64,000 nt of DNA, taken from Mycolicibacterium anyangense (GTDB taxonomy: Bacteria; Actinomycetota; Actinomycetes; Mycobacteriales; Mycobacteriaceae). The DNA lies in NCBI RefSeq assembly GCF_010731855.1, contig NZ_AP022620.1:5456001-5520000 (forward strand), written 5' to 3'. Of the stretch, positions 51,319 through 64,000 are shown piece by piece (positions within the stretch are counted from its first letter, which is position 1; every line of letters starts with the position of its first letter). The notes under the pieces are model-generated. The model made no database searches. It saw only the letters and a list, made by a program, of their open reading frames with translations, and was not told the DNA's origin. The position numbers and the translations under genes are program-made.

Positions 51319-52041
51319 ATGAAGATCGTCGTCTGTGGTGCCAGCGGTCAGATCGGCACCGCGGTGTCCGAGTTGCTGACGTCCGAAGGCCACACCGTGG
51401 TCCCCGCGTCCCGCACCACCGGCGTCGACGTACTGACCGGTGGCGGTGTCGCCGAGGCGCTCGCCGGCGCCCACGTGCTGGTCGACGTCCTCAACTCGCC
51501 GTCGTTCGACGACGAACCCGTGATGGAGTTCTTCAGCACCGCCACCCGCACCCTGGTCGAGGCGGCGAGGGCAGCGGGCATCGGGCACTACATCGCGCTG
51601 ACGATCGTCGGCGACACCCGCCTGCCCGACAGTGGGTATCTGCGGGCCAAGGTCGCCCAGGAGACGCTCATCGAGTCCTCCGGCGTGCCCTACACCATCG
51701 TGCGGGCCACCCAGTTCCACGAGTTCGCCGACATGATCGTCGACTCGATGACCGACGGCGACGTCGTCCGGGTGCCGCGGGCTCGCATCCAGCCGATCGC
51801 GGCCCGGGAGGTCGCCGCGCATGTCGCCCGGGCCGCCGTGGGGTCGCCGGCGGGTGTGGTCGAGATCGGGGGACCGGACATGATGAGCTTCGCCGATCTG
51901 GCACGTACCGTGCTGGCCCGCCGGGGCGTCCATCGTGACGTCGTCGTCGATCCGGACGTCACCTACTTCGGGGCGCATGTCGACGACGACAGTCTGGTCA
52001 CCGGTCCTGGCGCGGTGCTCGGATCGGTTCCCTTCGCCTGA
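51319..52041 (+). CDS. NmrA/SDR-like NAD(P)-binding oxidoreductase
   Basis: A 240-residue atypical short-chain dehydrogenase/NmrA-like protein. The dinucleotide loop is VCGASGQIGTAV; the usual catalytic YxxxK is replaced by YLRAKVAQE (Tyr-x3-Lys retained in that order), and FHEFADMIVDSM and GPDMMSFADLARTVL follow as in the ycfN/azoreductase-like group. Substrate unknown. TACATC (51306-51311) lies 7 bases before the ATG and may be the -10 of a leaderless mRNA that overlaps the DUF1707 start on the other strand. Confidence 0.83.
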   Translation: MKIVVCGASGQIGTAVSELLTSEGHTVVPASRTTGVDVLTGGGVAEALAGAHVLVDVLNSPSFDDEPVMEFFSTATRTLVEAARAAGIGHYIALTIVGDTRLPDSGYLRAKVAQETLIESSGVPYTIVRATQFHEFADMIVDSMTDGDVVRVPRARIQPIAAREVAAHVARAAVGSPAGVVEIGGPDMMSFADLARTVLARRGVHRDVVVDPDVTYFGAHVDDDSLVTGPGAVLGSVPFA

Positions 52042-52045
52042 GGGA

Positions 52046-53530
52046 CTACTCGCTGCGGCGCAGCACCGCCAGAACGGTCAGCGCAAGGATCTTGGCGTCC
52101 AGGGCCAGCGACCAGTTCTCGATGTAGAAGTTGTCCCATTCGGCCCGGTCGGCAATCGAGGTCTGCCCCCGCAGCCCGTGTACCTGCGCCCAGCCGGTCA
52201 TGCCGGACTTGACCCGATGCCGCTCGCCGTAGCGCCGGATCTGGGCCTCGAAGACTTCGACGAATTCCGGCCGTTCGGGGCGCGGGCCAACCAGGCTCAT
52301 CTCGCCCTTGAAGACGTTGATCAGCTGGGGCAGTTCGTCCAGCGACGTCGAGCGCAATACCTTGCCGATGGTCGTTCTGCGGTCCACGCCTTCCACACCG
52401 CCCGGCGCGGCCCCGCTCTTGAGCTCGAAGACGGCGTCGGCGGCCGACGGCGGCCGCATGGTGCGGAATTTCAGGCAGTCGAAGACTCGGCCGTCGCGGC
52501 CAACCCTGGGCTGCCGGAACAGGATCGGGCCGGGAGAACTGAGCCGGACCAGCATCACCAGGGTCAGGAACACCGGCGAGATCAGCAGCAATCCCAGTGC
52601 GCCGCACAGCCGGTCCAGTGCGTGTTTGACGGTGAACTGCCACCCGTGCGGATTGGTCCGCGGCATCGAGAACAGCGGCAGCCCGCCGAGGTGCTCGATG
52701 GTCGAGCGCTCGCCGATGACATCGAACATCCGCGGTACCACCCAGACCCGCGCGCCGGTCCGATGCGCCAACCGCACGACCCGGGCCAGCAGTTCGTCCT
52801 GGGTACGGGAGAAGGCGATGACGATCGCTTCGGCACCGGTCTGCAGGACCGCGTCCTCGATGGTGTCCGGTGAACCGATGCGGGGAACACCGGGCACCGA
52901 CTCGCCGTGCAGTGGGTGCCACGGCGAGTCGGTGTCCAGCAGCCCGATCGGCAGCAACCCGTATTCGGGAAAGGCCGCCAGCCGTTCGATGATCTGGTGC
53001 GCGACGATACCGTTGCCGACGATCAGGGTCGGCGACAACAGATGACCGCCGGCCCGAAGGCGCCGTTGGACGGTGGCCCGGATCAGGCGGCCGATCAGGA
53101 TGGCGGCGGTGGCTGACAGCCAGAGCTTGGCCACCAGATGCTCGGGATGTTCGGTCCGGCCGGCCAGGACGATGCCGACGCAGAGCAGAACCATGGCTGC
53201 CAGGGCCACCGAGGCGATCACCGGACCGATCTCGTGGATGAACCGCCGGTTCAGCCGACGGCGGTACATCCCGCGCACTGCCATCACGGCGATCACGGTG
53301 GGGACGAACAGCGCCATCAGCCACGTCGGTACCCGGGAACCGGACACGGCCGTCGTCCACAACACCACGAGCAGCACAGCCACGGTGGCCGACAGCACGT
53401 CGATACCAACCGTCACGGTCGTGCTCAGCGGATCCTGGCGGATCAGCGCGGCGAATCGCCGCGGTGCCACAACGGTACTGGCGGCAGCACGCACCGACGA
53501 GTCATCCGATGGGGTGGTCCCCACTGACAT
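52046..53530 (-). CDS. Polyprenyl glycosylphosphotransferase (WbaP/EpsE-like)
   Basis: A 494-residue enzyme that would transfer a sugar 1-phosphate from a nucleotide sugar to polyprenyl phosphate, the first step in exopolysaccharide repeat assembly. There are four to five N-terminal membrane spans (residues ~30-150), a central Rossmann-like CoA-binding-type domain (TLIVGNGIVAHQIIERL), another membrane helix near 310, and the C-terminal catalytic bacterial sugar transferase domain with KFRTMRP, STSLDELPQLINV, GPRPERPEF and GMTGWAQVHG. The product polysaccharide is not inferable here, as no other polymer genes are adjacent. The stop is 4 bp from the SDR stop on the opposite strand. Confidence 0.9.
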   Translation of the reverse strand: MSVGTTPSDDSSVRAAASTVVAPRRFAALIRQDPLSTTVTVGIDVLSATVAVLLVVLWTTAVSGSRVPTWLMALFVPTVIAVMAVRGMYRRRLNRRFIHEIGPVIASVALAAMVLLCVGIVLAGRTEHPEHLVAKLWLSATAAILIGRLIRATVQRRLRAGGHLLSPTLIVGNGIVAHQIIERLAAFPEYGLLPIGLLDTDSPWHPLHGESVPGVPRIGSPDTIEDAVLQTGAEAIVIAFSRTQDELLARVVRLAHRTGARVWVVPRMFDVIGERSTIEHLGGLPLFSMPRTNPHGWQFTVKHALDRLCGALGLLLISPVFLTLVMLVRLSSPGPILFRQPRVGRDGRVFDCLKFRTMRPPSAADAVFELKSGAAPGGVEGVDRRTTIGKVLRSTSLDELPQLINVFKGEMSLVGPRPERPEFVEVFEAQIRRYGERHRVKSGMTGWAQVHGLRGQTSIADRAEWDNFYIENWSLALDAKILALTVLAVLRRSE

Positions 53531-53637
53531 GATTCGCTCGTTTCGCCGCCCGACCCACTGACGAGCAGCGTATCTGTTTGCGAACGCAGCTACTTTGAGG
53601 CGGCCGGGCGCGTCCCGAGACGTCCGGGTGCAGTGAC

Positions 53638-55474
<1,837 letters not shown>

Positions 55475-55534
55475 TAAAAATAGGTTCGCACGGCAGTGTA
55501 GGCGGCGCCTAATCGACTGGGACCAGCCGGTACC

Positions 55535-55574
55535 CCTACTAATGAGTAAGTTAAGACCTACTAACGAGTAAGTT
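55535..55574. promoter_or_regulatory. Tandem operator-like repeat upstream of accA3
   Basis: CCTACTAAYGAGTAAGTT occurs twice (55535-55552 and 55557-55574) with one mismatch, 22 bp apart, two helical turns. Each contains the dyad TACT-N4-AGTA. The second copy touches the stop codon of the sufE-like gene. The in-phase spacing suggests two regulator dimers on one face of the DNA controlling accA3. Confidence 0.6.
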
Positions 55575-55993
55575 CAGCCCGCTTCGCGCAGACGCCGCTT
55601 GATCCTGGCCAGCATCGCCGACATTCCGCGCAGCCGAAGCGGACTGATGAGCGCCGCCAGGCCCAGTTCGGAGTAGAAATCGTCCGGCACGGCGAGGATG
55701 TCGGCGGCCGGTTGGCCGTCCAGACCGGCGGCCAGGATCGAGGCGAACCCGCGTGTCGTGGGCGCCTCGGCCGGCGCGCTGAAAAACAACCGCACGTGCT
55801 CGGTGTCGGTCGCGTCGACATGTAGGAACAGTGGTGATTGGCACTCCGGTACCGGTTCCATGGCCGCCTCTTCGAGGTCGGCGGGCAGTGCCGGCAGATC
55901 GTTGGCGAACTCCAGCAGCAACGTCAGCTTGTCCTGACCCTGGACGTCGGCGAAGTCGGAGACCACCTCGGCCAGGGCGGCCGGCATGCTCAT
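55574..55993 (-). CDS. SufE-like cysteine desulfuration protein
   Basis: A 139-residue SufE-family protein. The persulfide-accepting cysteine is Cys51 in [11 protein letters not shown], at exactly the classical SufE position, with [20 protein letters not shown] near the end. SufE passes sulfur from a cysteine desulfurase to acceptors. It corresponds to Rv3284. It is coupled to sseA by an ATGA overlap, so the partner here may be the rhodanese-like SseA rather than a SUF complex. Confidence 0.9.
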   Translation of the reverse strand: MSMPAALAEVVSDFADVQGQDKLTLLLEFANDLPALPADLEEAAMEPVPECQSPLFLHVDATDTEHVRLFFSAPAEAPTTRGFASILAAGLDGQPAADILAVPDDFYSELGLAALISPLRLRGMSAMLARIKRRLREAG

Positions 55994-56886
55994 ACCGAAC
56001 CCGGTACCGGACCCGGTTCTTCGCCGGCCACGATCGGCACCCGCACCGTGTTGCCCCACTCGGTCCAGGAGCCGTCGTAGTTGCGCACGCCCGGGATGCC
56101 CAGCAGGTAGGTCAGCACGAACCAGGTGTGGCTGGAGCGCTCGCCGATCCGGCAGTAGGCGATGATGTCGTCTCCCGGCTGGACGAATGAGTACACGTCG
56201 TCCAGCGCGGCGCGGGTGCGGAAGCGCCCGCTCTCGTCGGCAGCCTTGGCCCACGGCACCGACACCGCGGTCGGGATGTGACCGCCGCGCAGCGCGCCTT
56301 CCTCCGGGTAGTCGGGCATATGGGTGCGCTCACCGGTGTACTCCTGCGGGGACCGCACGTCGATCAGGGTCGACTGGCCAAGGGCGGCCAGCACATCGTC
56401 CTTGTAGGCGCGGATGGCGGCGTCGTTGCGCTCGACGACGGGATAGCCGGAGGTGGTCTTGCTCGGGACGTCCAGCGTGGTGTCGCGGCCGTCCGAGATC
56501 CACAGATCGCGCCCGCCGTTGAGCAGGCGCACATCCTGATGGCCGAAGAGGGTGAACACCCACAGCGCGTAGGCGGCCCACCAGTTGCTCTTGTCGCCGT
56601 AGATCACCACGGTGTCGTCGCGCGAGATGCCCTTGCGGTTCATCAGTTCCGCGAACTGTTCACCGTCGATGTAGTCACGCACGTTCGGATCGTTGAGGTC
56701 GGTGTGCCAGTCGATCTTGACCGCACCGGGGATGTGGCCGATGTCGTAGAGCAACACGTCTTCGTCGGACTCCACGATGGCCAGGCCCTTGGACCCGAGG
56801 TGAGCCGACAACCAGTCGGCGGTGACCAAGCGCTCGGGGTGGGCGTAGTCCTTGAGGGAGGGGCTGGGATCTGCGGGAAGCGGCAC
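55990..56886 (-). CDS. sseA: Thiosulfate sulfurtransferase SseA
   Basis: A 298-residue two-domain rhodanese. The active-site cysteine is in [15 protein letters not shown] of the second domain; the first, inactive domain spans ~20-140 and ends before a [15 protein letters not shown] linker. It would transfer sulfur from thiosulfate or 3-mercaptopyruvate to a thiophilic acceptor. It starts at GTG 56886 and is coupled to the downstream SufE-like gene. It corresponds to Rv3283 in the carboxylase cluster. Confidence 0.92.
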   Translation of the reverse strand: MPLPADPSPSLKDYAHPERLVTADWLSAHLGSKGLAIVESDEDVLLYDIGHIPGAVKIDWHTDLNDPNVRDYIDGEQFAELMNRKGISRDDTVVIYGDKSNWWAAYALWVFTLFGHQDVRLLNGGRDLWISDGRDTTLDVPSKTTSGYPVVERNDAAIRAYKDDVLAALGQSTLIDVRSPQEYTGERTHMPDYPEEGALRGGHIPTAVSVPWAKAADESGRFRTRAALDDVYSFVQPGDDIIAYCRIGERSSHTWFVLTYLLGIPGVRNYDGSWTEWGNTVRVPIVAGEEPGPVPGSV

Positions 56887-56905
56887 GAGACGAGCCTACC
56901 GCCGA

Positions 56906-57547
56906 TCAACCCACCGGATTGGCGCCCCAGAGTTCGCCGATGGACAGACCGAGGGTGGTGAACATCTCATGGGTGATTGCCAGGCCCAGGCCCACCACGT
57001 TGGACGGGTCGCCGTCCACGCCGTCGAGGAACCAGCCACCGAGTCCGTCCAGGGTGAAGGCCCCGGCGACCTTCAGTGGTTCGCCGGTGGCGATATAGGC
57101 GGCCAGATCGGCGGCATTAGGGGTGGAGAAGCGCACCGTGGTGACCGCGGCGCGGGTTTCGGTGCGGGTGGCCGTGCCGTCGAGCACCCGGATGGCGCAG
57201 TGCCCGGTGTACAGGTGCCCCTCCCGGCCTGCCATCGAATTCCATTGCTGCGCAGCGATTTCCGGCGTTCCCGGTTTGCCGCGCAGCTGGCCATCGACGT
57301 AGAGCATCGAATCACAGCCGATGACAACACAATCCGCGGCGACATCATCGTCGAGGTTGTCGCGGACCGCCTCGGCCTTGGCTCGAGCCAGGGCATTGAC
57401 CACATCGCCCGGGTCGGCACCCGGGCCCAGGCGCGCCACGATGGCGTCCTCGTCGACGCCCGACACCACCACCAGCGGATCGATCCCGGCGTGCCGCAGC
57501 ACCCGTAGGCGACCTGTCGAGGCCGAACCGAGAACGACTCGGGTCAT
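56906..57547 (-). CDS. maf: Maf-like nucleoside triphosphate pyrophosphatase
   Basis: A 213-residue Maf protein. The N-terminal [31 protein letters not shown] and [18 protein letters not shown] segments mark the family active site. It hydrolyses non-canonical or canonical NTPs to NMP and pyrophosphate. It is longer by ~10-15 residues than E. coli YhdE, with a linker near 60. It begins 3 bp after the accE5 stop, consistent with one transcript, and corresponds to Rv3282. Confidence 0.93.
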   Translation of the reverse strand: MTRVVLGSASTGRLRVLRHAGIDPLVVVSGVDEDAIVARLGPGADPGDVVNALARAKAEAVRDNLDDDVAADCVVIGCDSMLYVDGQLRGKPGTPEIAAQQWNSMAGREGHLYTGHCAIRVLDGTATRTETRAAVTTVRFSTPNAADLAAYIATGEPLKVAGAFTLDGLGGWFLDGVDGDPSNVVGLGLAITHEMFTTLGLSIGELWGANPVG

Positions 57548-57550
57548 GCG

Positions 57551-57826
57551 CTAGCGACGCATGTGGGTCCGGCTGAGCAGCGTCACCCGCTGCCAGCTGG
57601 TCACGGTGTAGCGCAGCTTGTCGACCGGGTGGCCCCAGAGGTTGATCTCCTGGGGTCCCGGATCGGGCCGTCCGCCGCTGGCACCGGCCAGCACCGTCAC
57701 CAGGGCGGCGATCTCCTCGTCGGTCGGGTTACCCCGGTCGATGCGGATCTCGGGCACGCCCGGCTCCGGATTGTCCAGCGTGATGTCGCGTGGGTCGCTG
57801 AACTCGGTGATGTCCTCGTGCTTCAC
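57551..57826 (-). CDS. accE5: Acyl-CoA carboxylase epsilon subunit
   Basis: A 91-residue protein, the epsilon subunit of actinobacterial acyl-CoA carboxylase. The N-terminal half is acidic and likely disordered; the C-terminal [21 protein letters not shown] stretch is the conserved helix that contacts the complex, as in M. tuberculosis AccE5 (Rv3281), which stimulates AccA3-AccD5. It lies between accD5 and maf, starting with GTG, 31 bp after accD5. Confidence 0.9.
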   Translation of the reverse strand: MKHEDITEFSDPRDITLDNPEPGVPEIRIDRGNPTDEEIAALVTVLAGASGGRPDPGPQEINLWGHPVDKLRYTVTSWQRVTLLSRTHMRR

Positions 57827-57857
57827 AGCGCGGACCCTTTCGTCAGAGGCACAGCGG

Positions 57858-60137
<2,280 letters not shown>

Positions 60138-60809
60138 CCGAGCCCGCCACGACGCCGCCGCCGCAGCGGGGTGACGTTTCCGGTCTCGTACTCGTCTTCC
60201 AGGACTTCGGCCAAGCCGCCCGCGGTCAGCGATTCCAGTGCCTTGTCCGATTCGCCGGCGAGTTCGTCGGGGAAGACCCAGCGCCGGAACGCCCAGAACC
60301 GGAACGCCATCTGCAGCAGGTTGCCGATGATGTAGGCCGAGATGAAGTCGGCGATGTTCTCGACGGTGAGCGAGACATGCGGCACCCGCAGTTCCAGCAC
60401 ATAGCTGGAGAACCACAGCGGGGCCATGCTCAGCAGGACGCCCACGCCGCTGAACGCGAAGAACAGCAGCGCCTCGTGGCTGCGCTCGCGGCCGCCGCGG
60501 TTGCGGAAGCTCCACTCCCGGTTGAGCACGTAGGACGCGATCACCGCGACGATGCCGGCGATGACCTTGGCGGTCACCGGCTTGGGCTCGAGGATCGTCA
60601 GCTTCAGCGTGTAGAAGATCGCCGAATCGATGACGAACGTCGTGGCGCCGACGATCGCGAACTTGATGAGCTCGTGATGCCGCTCGGCGAAGGGCCGCAT
60701 CGGCCGGGGGAGCCGGGCGATGGTGGCATCAGCGAAAGACACAAGGGACGAGTCTACGGAAATCGGGCCAGGTGTGCCTAAAGCACCGGTGCCGCGCAGG
60801 TCTGACACC

Positions 60810-62012
60810 ATGATGGCCGTGCCGAACGACTCCAGACCGCCGATTGTCGCCATGGTGGGTGGCGGACAGCTGGCCCGGATGACCCATCAGGCCGCGATCG
60901 CCCTCGGCCAGAGTTTGCGGGTACTTGCGGTCAGCCCCGACGACCCGGCCGCCCAGGTGGCCCCCGACGTGGTGATCGGTGCCCACACCGACCCCGAAGC
61001 CCTGCGTAAGGCCGCTTCCGGGGCCTCAGCCCTCACCTTCGACCACGAGCACGTTCCGACCGAACTGCTCGAGATGCTGGTTGCCGAGGGTGTGACGGTC
61101 GCGCCGCCCCCCGAGGCGCTGGTGCACGCTCAAGACAAGCTGGTGATGCGGCGCAAGCTCGAGGCGCTCGGCGCGCCCATCCCGCGGTTCACCGCGGTCT
61201 CGGGCATCGAGGACGTCGACGCCTTCAGCGAACACATCGGCGGCGCCCCGATCGTCGTCAAGACCGTGCGCGGCGGCTACGACGGGCGCGGTGTGGTGCT
61301 GACCCGCGACCTGGCGCATGCCCGTGCGACCGTCGAGGGCTACCTGGCCGACGGGGTGGCCGTGCTGCTCGAGGAGCGGGTCGCCATGCGCCGCGAACTG
61401 TCGGCGCTGGTGGCCCGGTCACCCTTCGGGCAGGGCGCAGCATGGCCGATCGTGGAAACCGTTCAGCGCGACGGCATCTGCGTGACGGTGCTGGCGCCGG
61501 CTCCTGGCCTGCCTGACGAGGTGGCCGCCGAAGCCGAGCAGCTCGGGTTGCGGCTGGCCGCCGAACTGGGCGTGGTCGGAGTGCTGGCGGTCGAACTGTT
61601 CGAGACCACCGACAGGGCACTGCTGGTCAACGAGCTGGCGATGCGCCCGCACAACTCCGGGCACTGGACCATGGACGGCGCGGTCACCAGCCAGTTCGAG
61701 CAGCACATCCGGGCGGTGCTGGACTACCCGCTCGGCGACACCACGGCGATCGCGCCGGTGACAGTCATGGCCAATATCCTTGGCGCACAAGAGGAACCAT
61801 CGATGGGTGTCGACGAGCGGCTGCACCACCTGTTCGGGCGCATCCCGGAGGCCAAGGTGCACCTCTACGGCAAGGCGGCCCGGCCGGGCCGCAAGGTGGG
61901 TCACGTGAACGTCGTCGGCACCGACCTGGACCGGGTTCGGGAACGGGCGGAACGGGCGGCACACTGGTTGTCGCACGCGCAATGGACCGACGGATGGGAT
62001 GGACACGCATGA
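60810..62012 (+). CDS. purK: N5-carboxyaminoimidazole ribonucleotide synthase
   Basis: A 400-residue ATP-grasp enzyme of purine synthesis that carboxylates AIR with bicarbonate and [22 protein letters not shown] at the start, [15 protein letters not shown] in the ATP-binding region, and [17 protein letters not shown] near 300 are diagnostic. The start could be either of two adjacent ATGs at 60810 and 60813. It is coupled to purE by an ATGA overlap. Confidence 0.95.
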   Translation: MMAVPNDSRPPIVAMVGGGQLARMTHQAAIALGQSLRVLAVSPDDPAAQVAPDVVIGAHTDPEALRKAASGASALTFDHEHVPTELLEMLVAEGVTVAPPPEALVHAQDKLVMRRKLEALGAPIPRFTAVSGIEDVDAFSEHIGGAPIVVKTVRGGYDGRGVVLTRDLAHARATVEGYLADGVAVLLEERVAMRRELSALVARSPFGQGAAWPIVETVQRDGICVTVLAPAPGLPDEVAAEAEQLGLRLAAELGVVGVLAVELFETTDRALLVNELAMRPHNSGHWTMDGAVTSQFEQHIRAVLDYPLGDTTAIAPVTVMANILGAQEEPSMGVDERLHHLFGRIPEAKVHLYGKAARPGRKVGHVNVVGTDLDRVRERAERAAHWLSHAQWTDGWDGHA

Positions 62013-62515
62013 CCCAACAGCCGGTGGTCGGCGTGATCATGGGCAGCGACAGCGACTGGCCCGTGATGGAGGCCGCCGCGATCGCATTGGCCGAGTTCGA
62101 GGTGCCCTTCGAGGTGGGCGTGGTCTCGGCGCATCGCACACCCGGCCGGATGTTGGACTACGCGCGCGGCGCGGCCGATCGTGGCATCAAGGTGATCATC
62201 GCCGGCGCCGGTGGCGCCGCCCACCTGCCGGGCATGGTGGCCTCGGCCACGCCGCTGCCCGTGATCGGCGTGCCGGTGCCGCTGGCCAAACTGGACGGCA
62301 TGGACTCGCTGCTGTCGATCGTGCAGATGCCCGCCGGGGTGCCGGTGGCCACGGTGTCGATCGGCGGCGCACGCAACGCTGGACTGCTGGCGGTGCGGAT
62401 CCTGGCCGCCGCGGATGTGACGTTGCTCAAGAAGATGCAGACCTTTCAGGACGACCTCGAGGCCCAGGTGCTGGCGAAGGATCGTGCGTTGCGGGAGCGA
62501 TTACTCGGTGAGTGA
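62009..62515 (+). CDS. purE: N5-CAIR mutase
   Basis: A 168-residue PurE of the class I type. [17 protein letters not shown] binds the substrate phosphate, [15 protein letters not shown] carries the catalytic histidine, and [16 protein letters not shown] and [29 protein letters not shown] follow. It rearranges N5-CAIR to CAIR, the product of PurK. The ATG at 62009 overlaps the purK stop; an upstream ATG at 61982 lies inside purK. Confidence 0.97.
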   Translation: MTQQPVVGVIMGSDSDWPVMEAAAIALAEFEVPFEVGVVSAHRTPGRMLDYARGAADRGIKVIIAGAGGAAHLPGMVASATPLPVIGVPVPLAKLDGMDSLLSIVQMPAGVPVATVSIGGARNAGLLAVRILAAADVTLLKKMQTFQDDLEAQVLAKDRALRERLLGE

Positions 62516-62520
62516 CGCTC

Positions 62521-62536
62521 GCGGTAAAGTTACCGC
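62521..62536. promoter_or_regulatory. Palindrome upstream of fadE25
   Basis: GCGGTAA-AG-TTACCGC, a 7-bp-arm inverted repeat with a 2-base centre, between the purE stop and the AAGGAGG Shine-Dalgarno of fadE25. It is a candidate operator (TetR-size) for independent regulation of the acyl-CoA dehydrogenase. Confidence 0.5.
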
Positions 62537-62556
62537 CGAGTAGCAAGGAGGCTGTG

Positions 62557-63714
62557 ATGGCTGGGAACCCCGATTTCGACGTATTCAAGTTGCCCGAGGA
62601 GCATGACGAGCTGCGGGCCGCGATCCGCGCGCTGGCGGAAAAGGAGATCGCTCCGCACGCCGCCGATGTCGACGAGAACTCGCGCTTTCCCCAGGAGGCC
62701 CTGGAGGCGCTGAACGCTTCGGGCTTCAACGCCGTCCACGTGCCGGAGGAGTACGGCGGTCAGGGTGCGGACTCGGTGGCGGCGTGCATCGTCATCGAGG
62801 AGGTCGCCCGGGTCGACGCATCGGCATCGCTGATCCCCGCCGTCAACAAGCTGGGGACGATGGGTCTGATCCTGCGCGGGTCCGACGAGCTGAAGAAGAA
62901 GGTACTGCCGGAGATCGCCGAAGGCGCGATGGCCTCCTACGGGCTGTCCGAGCGCGAGGCCGGCAGCGACGCGGCGTCGATGAAGACCCGCGCCAAGGCC
63001 GACGGTGACGACTGGATCCTCAACGGCGCCAAGGCCTGGATCACCAACGGCGGCAAGTCCACGTGGTACACCGTGATGGCGGTCACCGACCCGGACAAGG
63101 GCGCCAACGGCATCTCGTCGTTCATGGTCCACATTGACGACGAAGGCTTCTCGATCGGCCCCAAGGAGCGCAAGCTCGGCATCAAGGGATCGCCGACCAC
63201 CGAGCTGTACTTCGAGAACTGCCGGATCCCCGGGGACCGGATGATCGGTGAGCCGGGCACCGGTTTCAAGACGGCACTGGCCACCCTGGACCACACCCGC
63301 CCGACCATCGGTGCGCAGGCCGTGGGTATCGCCCAGGGCGCGCTGGATGCCGCGATCGCCTACACCAAGGACCGCAAGCAGTTCGGTTCGTCGATCTCGG
63401 ACTTCCAGGGCGTGCAGTTCATGCTCGCCGACATGGCGATGAAGGTCGAGGCGGCCCGGCTGATGGTGTACTCGGCCGCGGCGCGTGCCGAACGCGGTGA
63501 GGGCAATCTCGGGTTCATCTCCGCGGCCTCCAAGTGCTTTGCCTCCGATGTGGCCATGGAGGTCACCACCGACGCCGTGCAGTTGTTCGGTGGCGCCGGC
63601 TACACCGTGGACTTCCCGGTCGAGCGGATGATGCGCGACGCCAAGATCACCCAGATCTACGAGGGCACCAACCAGATTCAGCGCGTGGTGATGTCACGCG
63701 CGCTGCTGCGCTGA
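62557..63714 (+). CDS. fadE25: Acyl-CoA dehydrogenase FadE25
   Basis: A 385-residue acyl-CoA dehydrogenase very similar over its length to M. tuberculosis FadE25 (Rv3274c) as I recall it. Visible are LSEREAGSDAASM (FAD/substrate loop), WITNGGKS, the HTRPTIGAQAVGIAQGALDAAIAY segment and the C-terminal catalytic glutamate in IYEGTNQIQRVV. It introduces the alpha,beta double bond in fatty acyl-CoA with electrons passed to ETF. The ATG at 62557 has AAGGAGG upstream. It abuts birA, two bases from its stop. Confidence 0.95.
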   Translation: MAGNPDFDVFKLPEEHDELRAAIRALAEKEIAPHAADVDENSRFPQEALEALNASGFNAVHVPEEYGGQGADSVAACIVIEEVARVDASASLIPAVNKLGTMGLILRGSDELKKKVLPEIAEGAMASYGLSEREAGSDAASMKTRAKADGDDWILNGAKAWITNGGKSTWYTVMAVTDPDKGANGISSFMVHIDDEGFSIGPKERKLGIKGSPTTELYFENCRIPGDRMIGEPGTGFKTALATLDHTRPTIGAQAVGIAQGALDAAIAYTKDRKQFGSSISDFQGVQFMLADMAMKVEAARLMVYSAAARAERGEGNLGFISAASKCFASDVAMEVTTDAVQLFGGAGYTVDFPVERMMRDAKITQIYEGTNQIQRVVMSRALLR

Positions 63715-63716
63715 GC

Positions 63717-64000
63717 TCAGTCCGCTGAGCGAAGGTGGGTGATGTCGCCCGCCGACACCGTCACGACCTCGGTGCCGGTGTCGATGAGCAGTCGGCCCAG
63801 TTCGTCGATCCGTGTTGCGGTGCCGATGATCTCGCGGTCGCCGGGCAGAATGGCCCGGACCCGGCTGCCCAGCGTGCTGCTGGTGCGCCGGTAGTCCTCG
63901 ACCAGGCCGTCGTCCGGGCCCTGCGCCTGCTGCCAACGGTGGATGCGGCTGCTCAGCTCCCGCAGGATCGTGCCCACCAGCTGCTCGCGGTCGAGCATGG
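63717..64000 (-). CDS. birA: Biotin--[acetyl-CoA carboxylase] ligase, C-terminal part (5' end outside window)
   Basis: The 3' end of a minus-strand gene: ~94 residues ending TVSAGDITHLRSAD, very like the C-terminus of M. tuberculosis BirA (VVSAGDVVHLRSAD as I recall it). The LRELSSRIHRWQQA helix and GSRVRAILPGDREIIGTA SH3-like barrel are the BirA C-terminal domain; the catalytic domain lies beyond position 64000. It would biotinylate AccA3. In M. tuberculosis birA (Rv3279c) lies next to accD5; here it is about 4 kb away, past fadE25 and on the other side of purK-purE. Confidence 0.87.
   Translation of the reverse strand, partial: MLDREQLVGTILRELSSRIHRWQQAQGPDDGLVEDYRRTSSTLGSRVRAILPGDREIIGTATRIDELGRLLIDTGTEVVTVSAGDITHLRSAD

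Overview
The window is high-GC actinobacterial DNA that reads as a Mycobacterium/Mycolicibacterium chromosome. Gene order follows, with insertions, the M. tuberculosis stretch I recall as Rv3309c to Rv3274c: upp, pmmB, deoD, amiB1, amiA1, lpdA, glpD2, nei, lhr, pcd, lrpA, lat, rsbW, sigF, accA3, sseA, maf, accE5, accD5, purK, purE, fadE25. Many genes overlap by 4 bases (ATGA/GTGA), and many start codons lie 6-8 bases after a -10 hexamer, as expected for leaderless mycobacterial mRNAs. I see no rRNA, tRNA, CRISPR array or classical IS element.

Layout. 1-8.8 kb: end of an amino acid:[carrier protein] ligase gene, nucleotide salvage (upp, deoD), pmmB, a MarR regulator divergent from an AbrB-type membrane protein, and the M20 amidohydrolase pair followed by galE. 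8.8-9.8 kb: a nuclease-like gene bracketed by two inverted copies of a ~60-bp palindromic repeat. 9.8-17.4 kb: lpdA, glpD2, a pseudouridine synthase, an AraC regulator and a small hydrolase operon. 17.3-24.2 kb: DNA repair block, nei - SOS-boxed DUF222/HNH gene - lhr. 24.2-29.6 kb: ferredoxin/reductase/P450 operon, two secreted proteins, an epoxide hydrolase and a TetR regulator. 30.9-35.6 kb: lysine catabolism (lat, pcd, a 2-oxoadipate dioxygenase/decarboxylase, lrpA). 36.2-39.8 kb: a two-gene xanthine dehydrogenase. 39.9-45.9 kb: a stress hub with PAS-ANTAR, Rho-N, CsbD, a Rieske oxidoreductase, a GT4 enzyme, rsbW-sigF and a STAS protein, with four GTTT-N15/17-GGGTAY SigF-type promoters. 46.2-50.6 kb: a urate operon (permease/OHCU-decarboxylase fusion, uraD, hiuH, hpxO) beside a MocA-like gene. 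52-64 kb: a sugar transferase, the acyl-CoA carboxylase cluster accA3-sufE-sseA-maf-accE5-accD5, a PH-domain protein, GtrA, purK-purE, fadE25 and the 3' part of birA.

How it fits together. Xanthine dehydrogenase makes urate, the MocA-like protein probably matures its molybdopterin cofactor, and the urate operon imports urate and converts it to allantoin. Lat and Pcd turn lysine into 2-aminoadipate, and the DUF1338 enzyme would act on 2-oxoadipate. Points most worth a second look: the repeat-bracketed nuclease, the permease-decarboxylase fusion lacking the catalytic histidine, the SigF promoter cluster, the SOS box upstream of nei, twin operators at marR/abrB, and the near-universal overlap of convergent genes.
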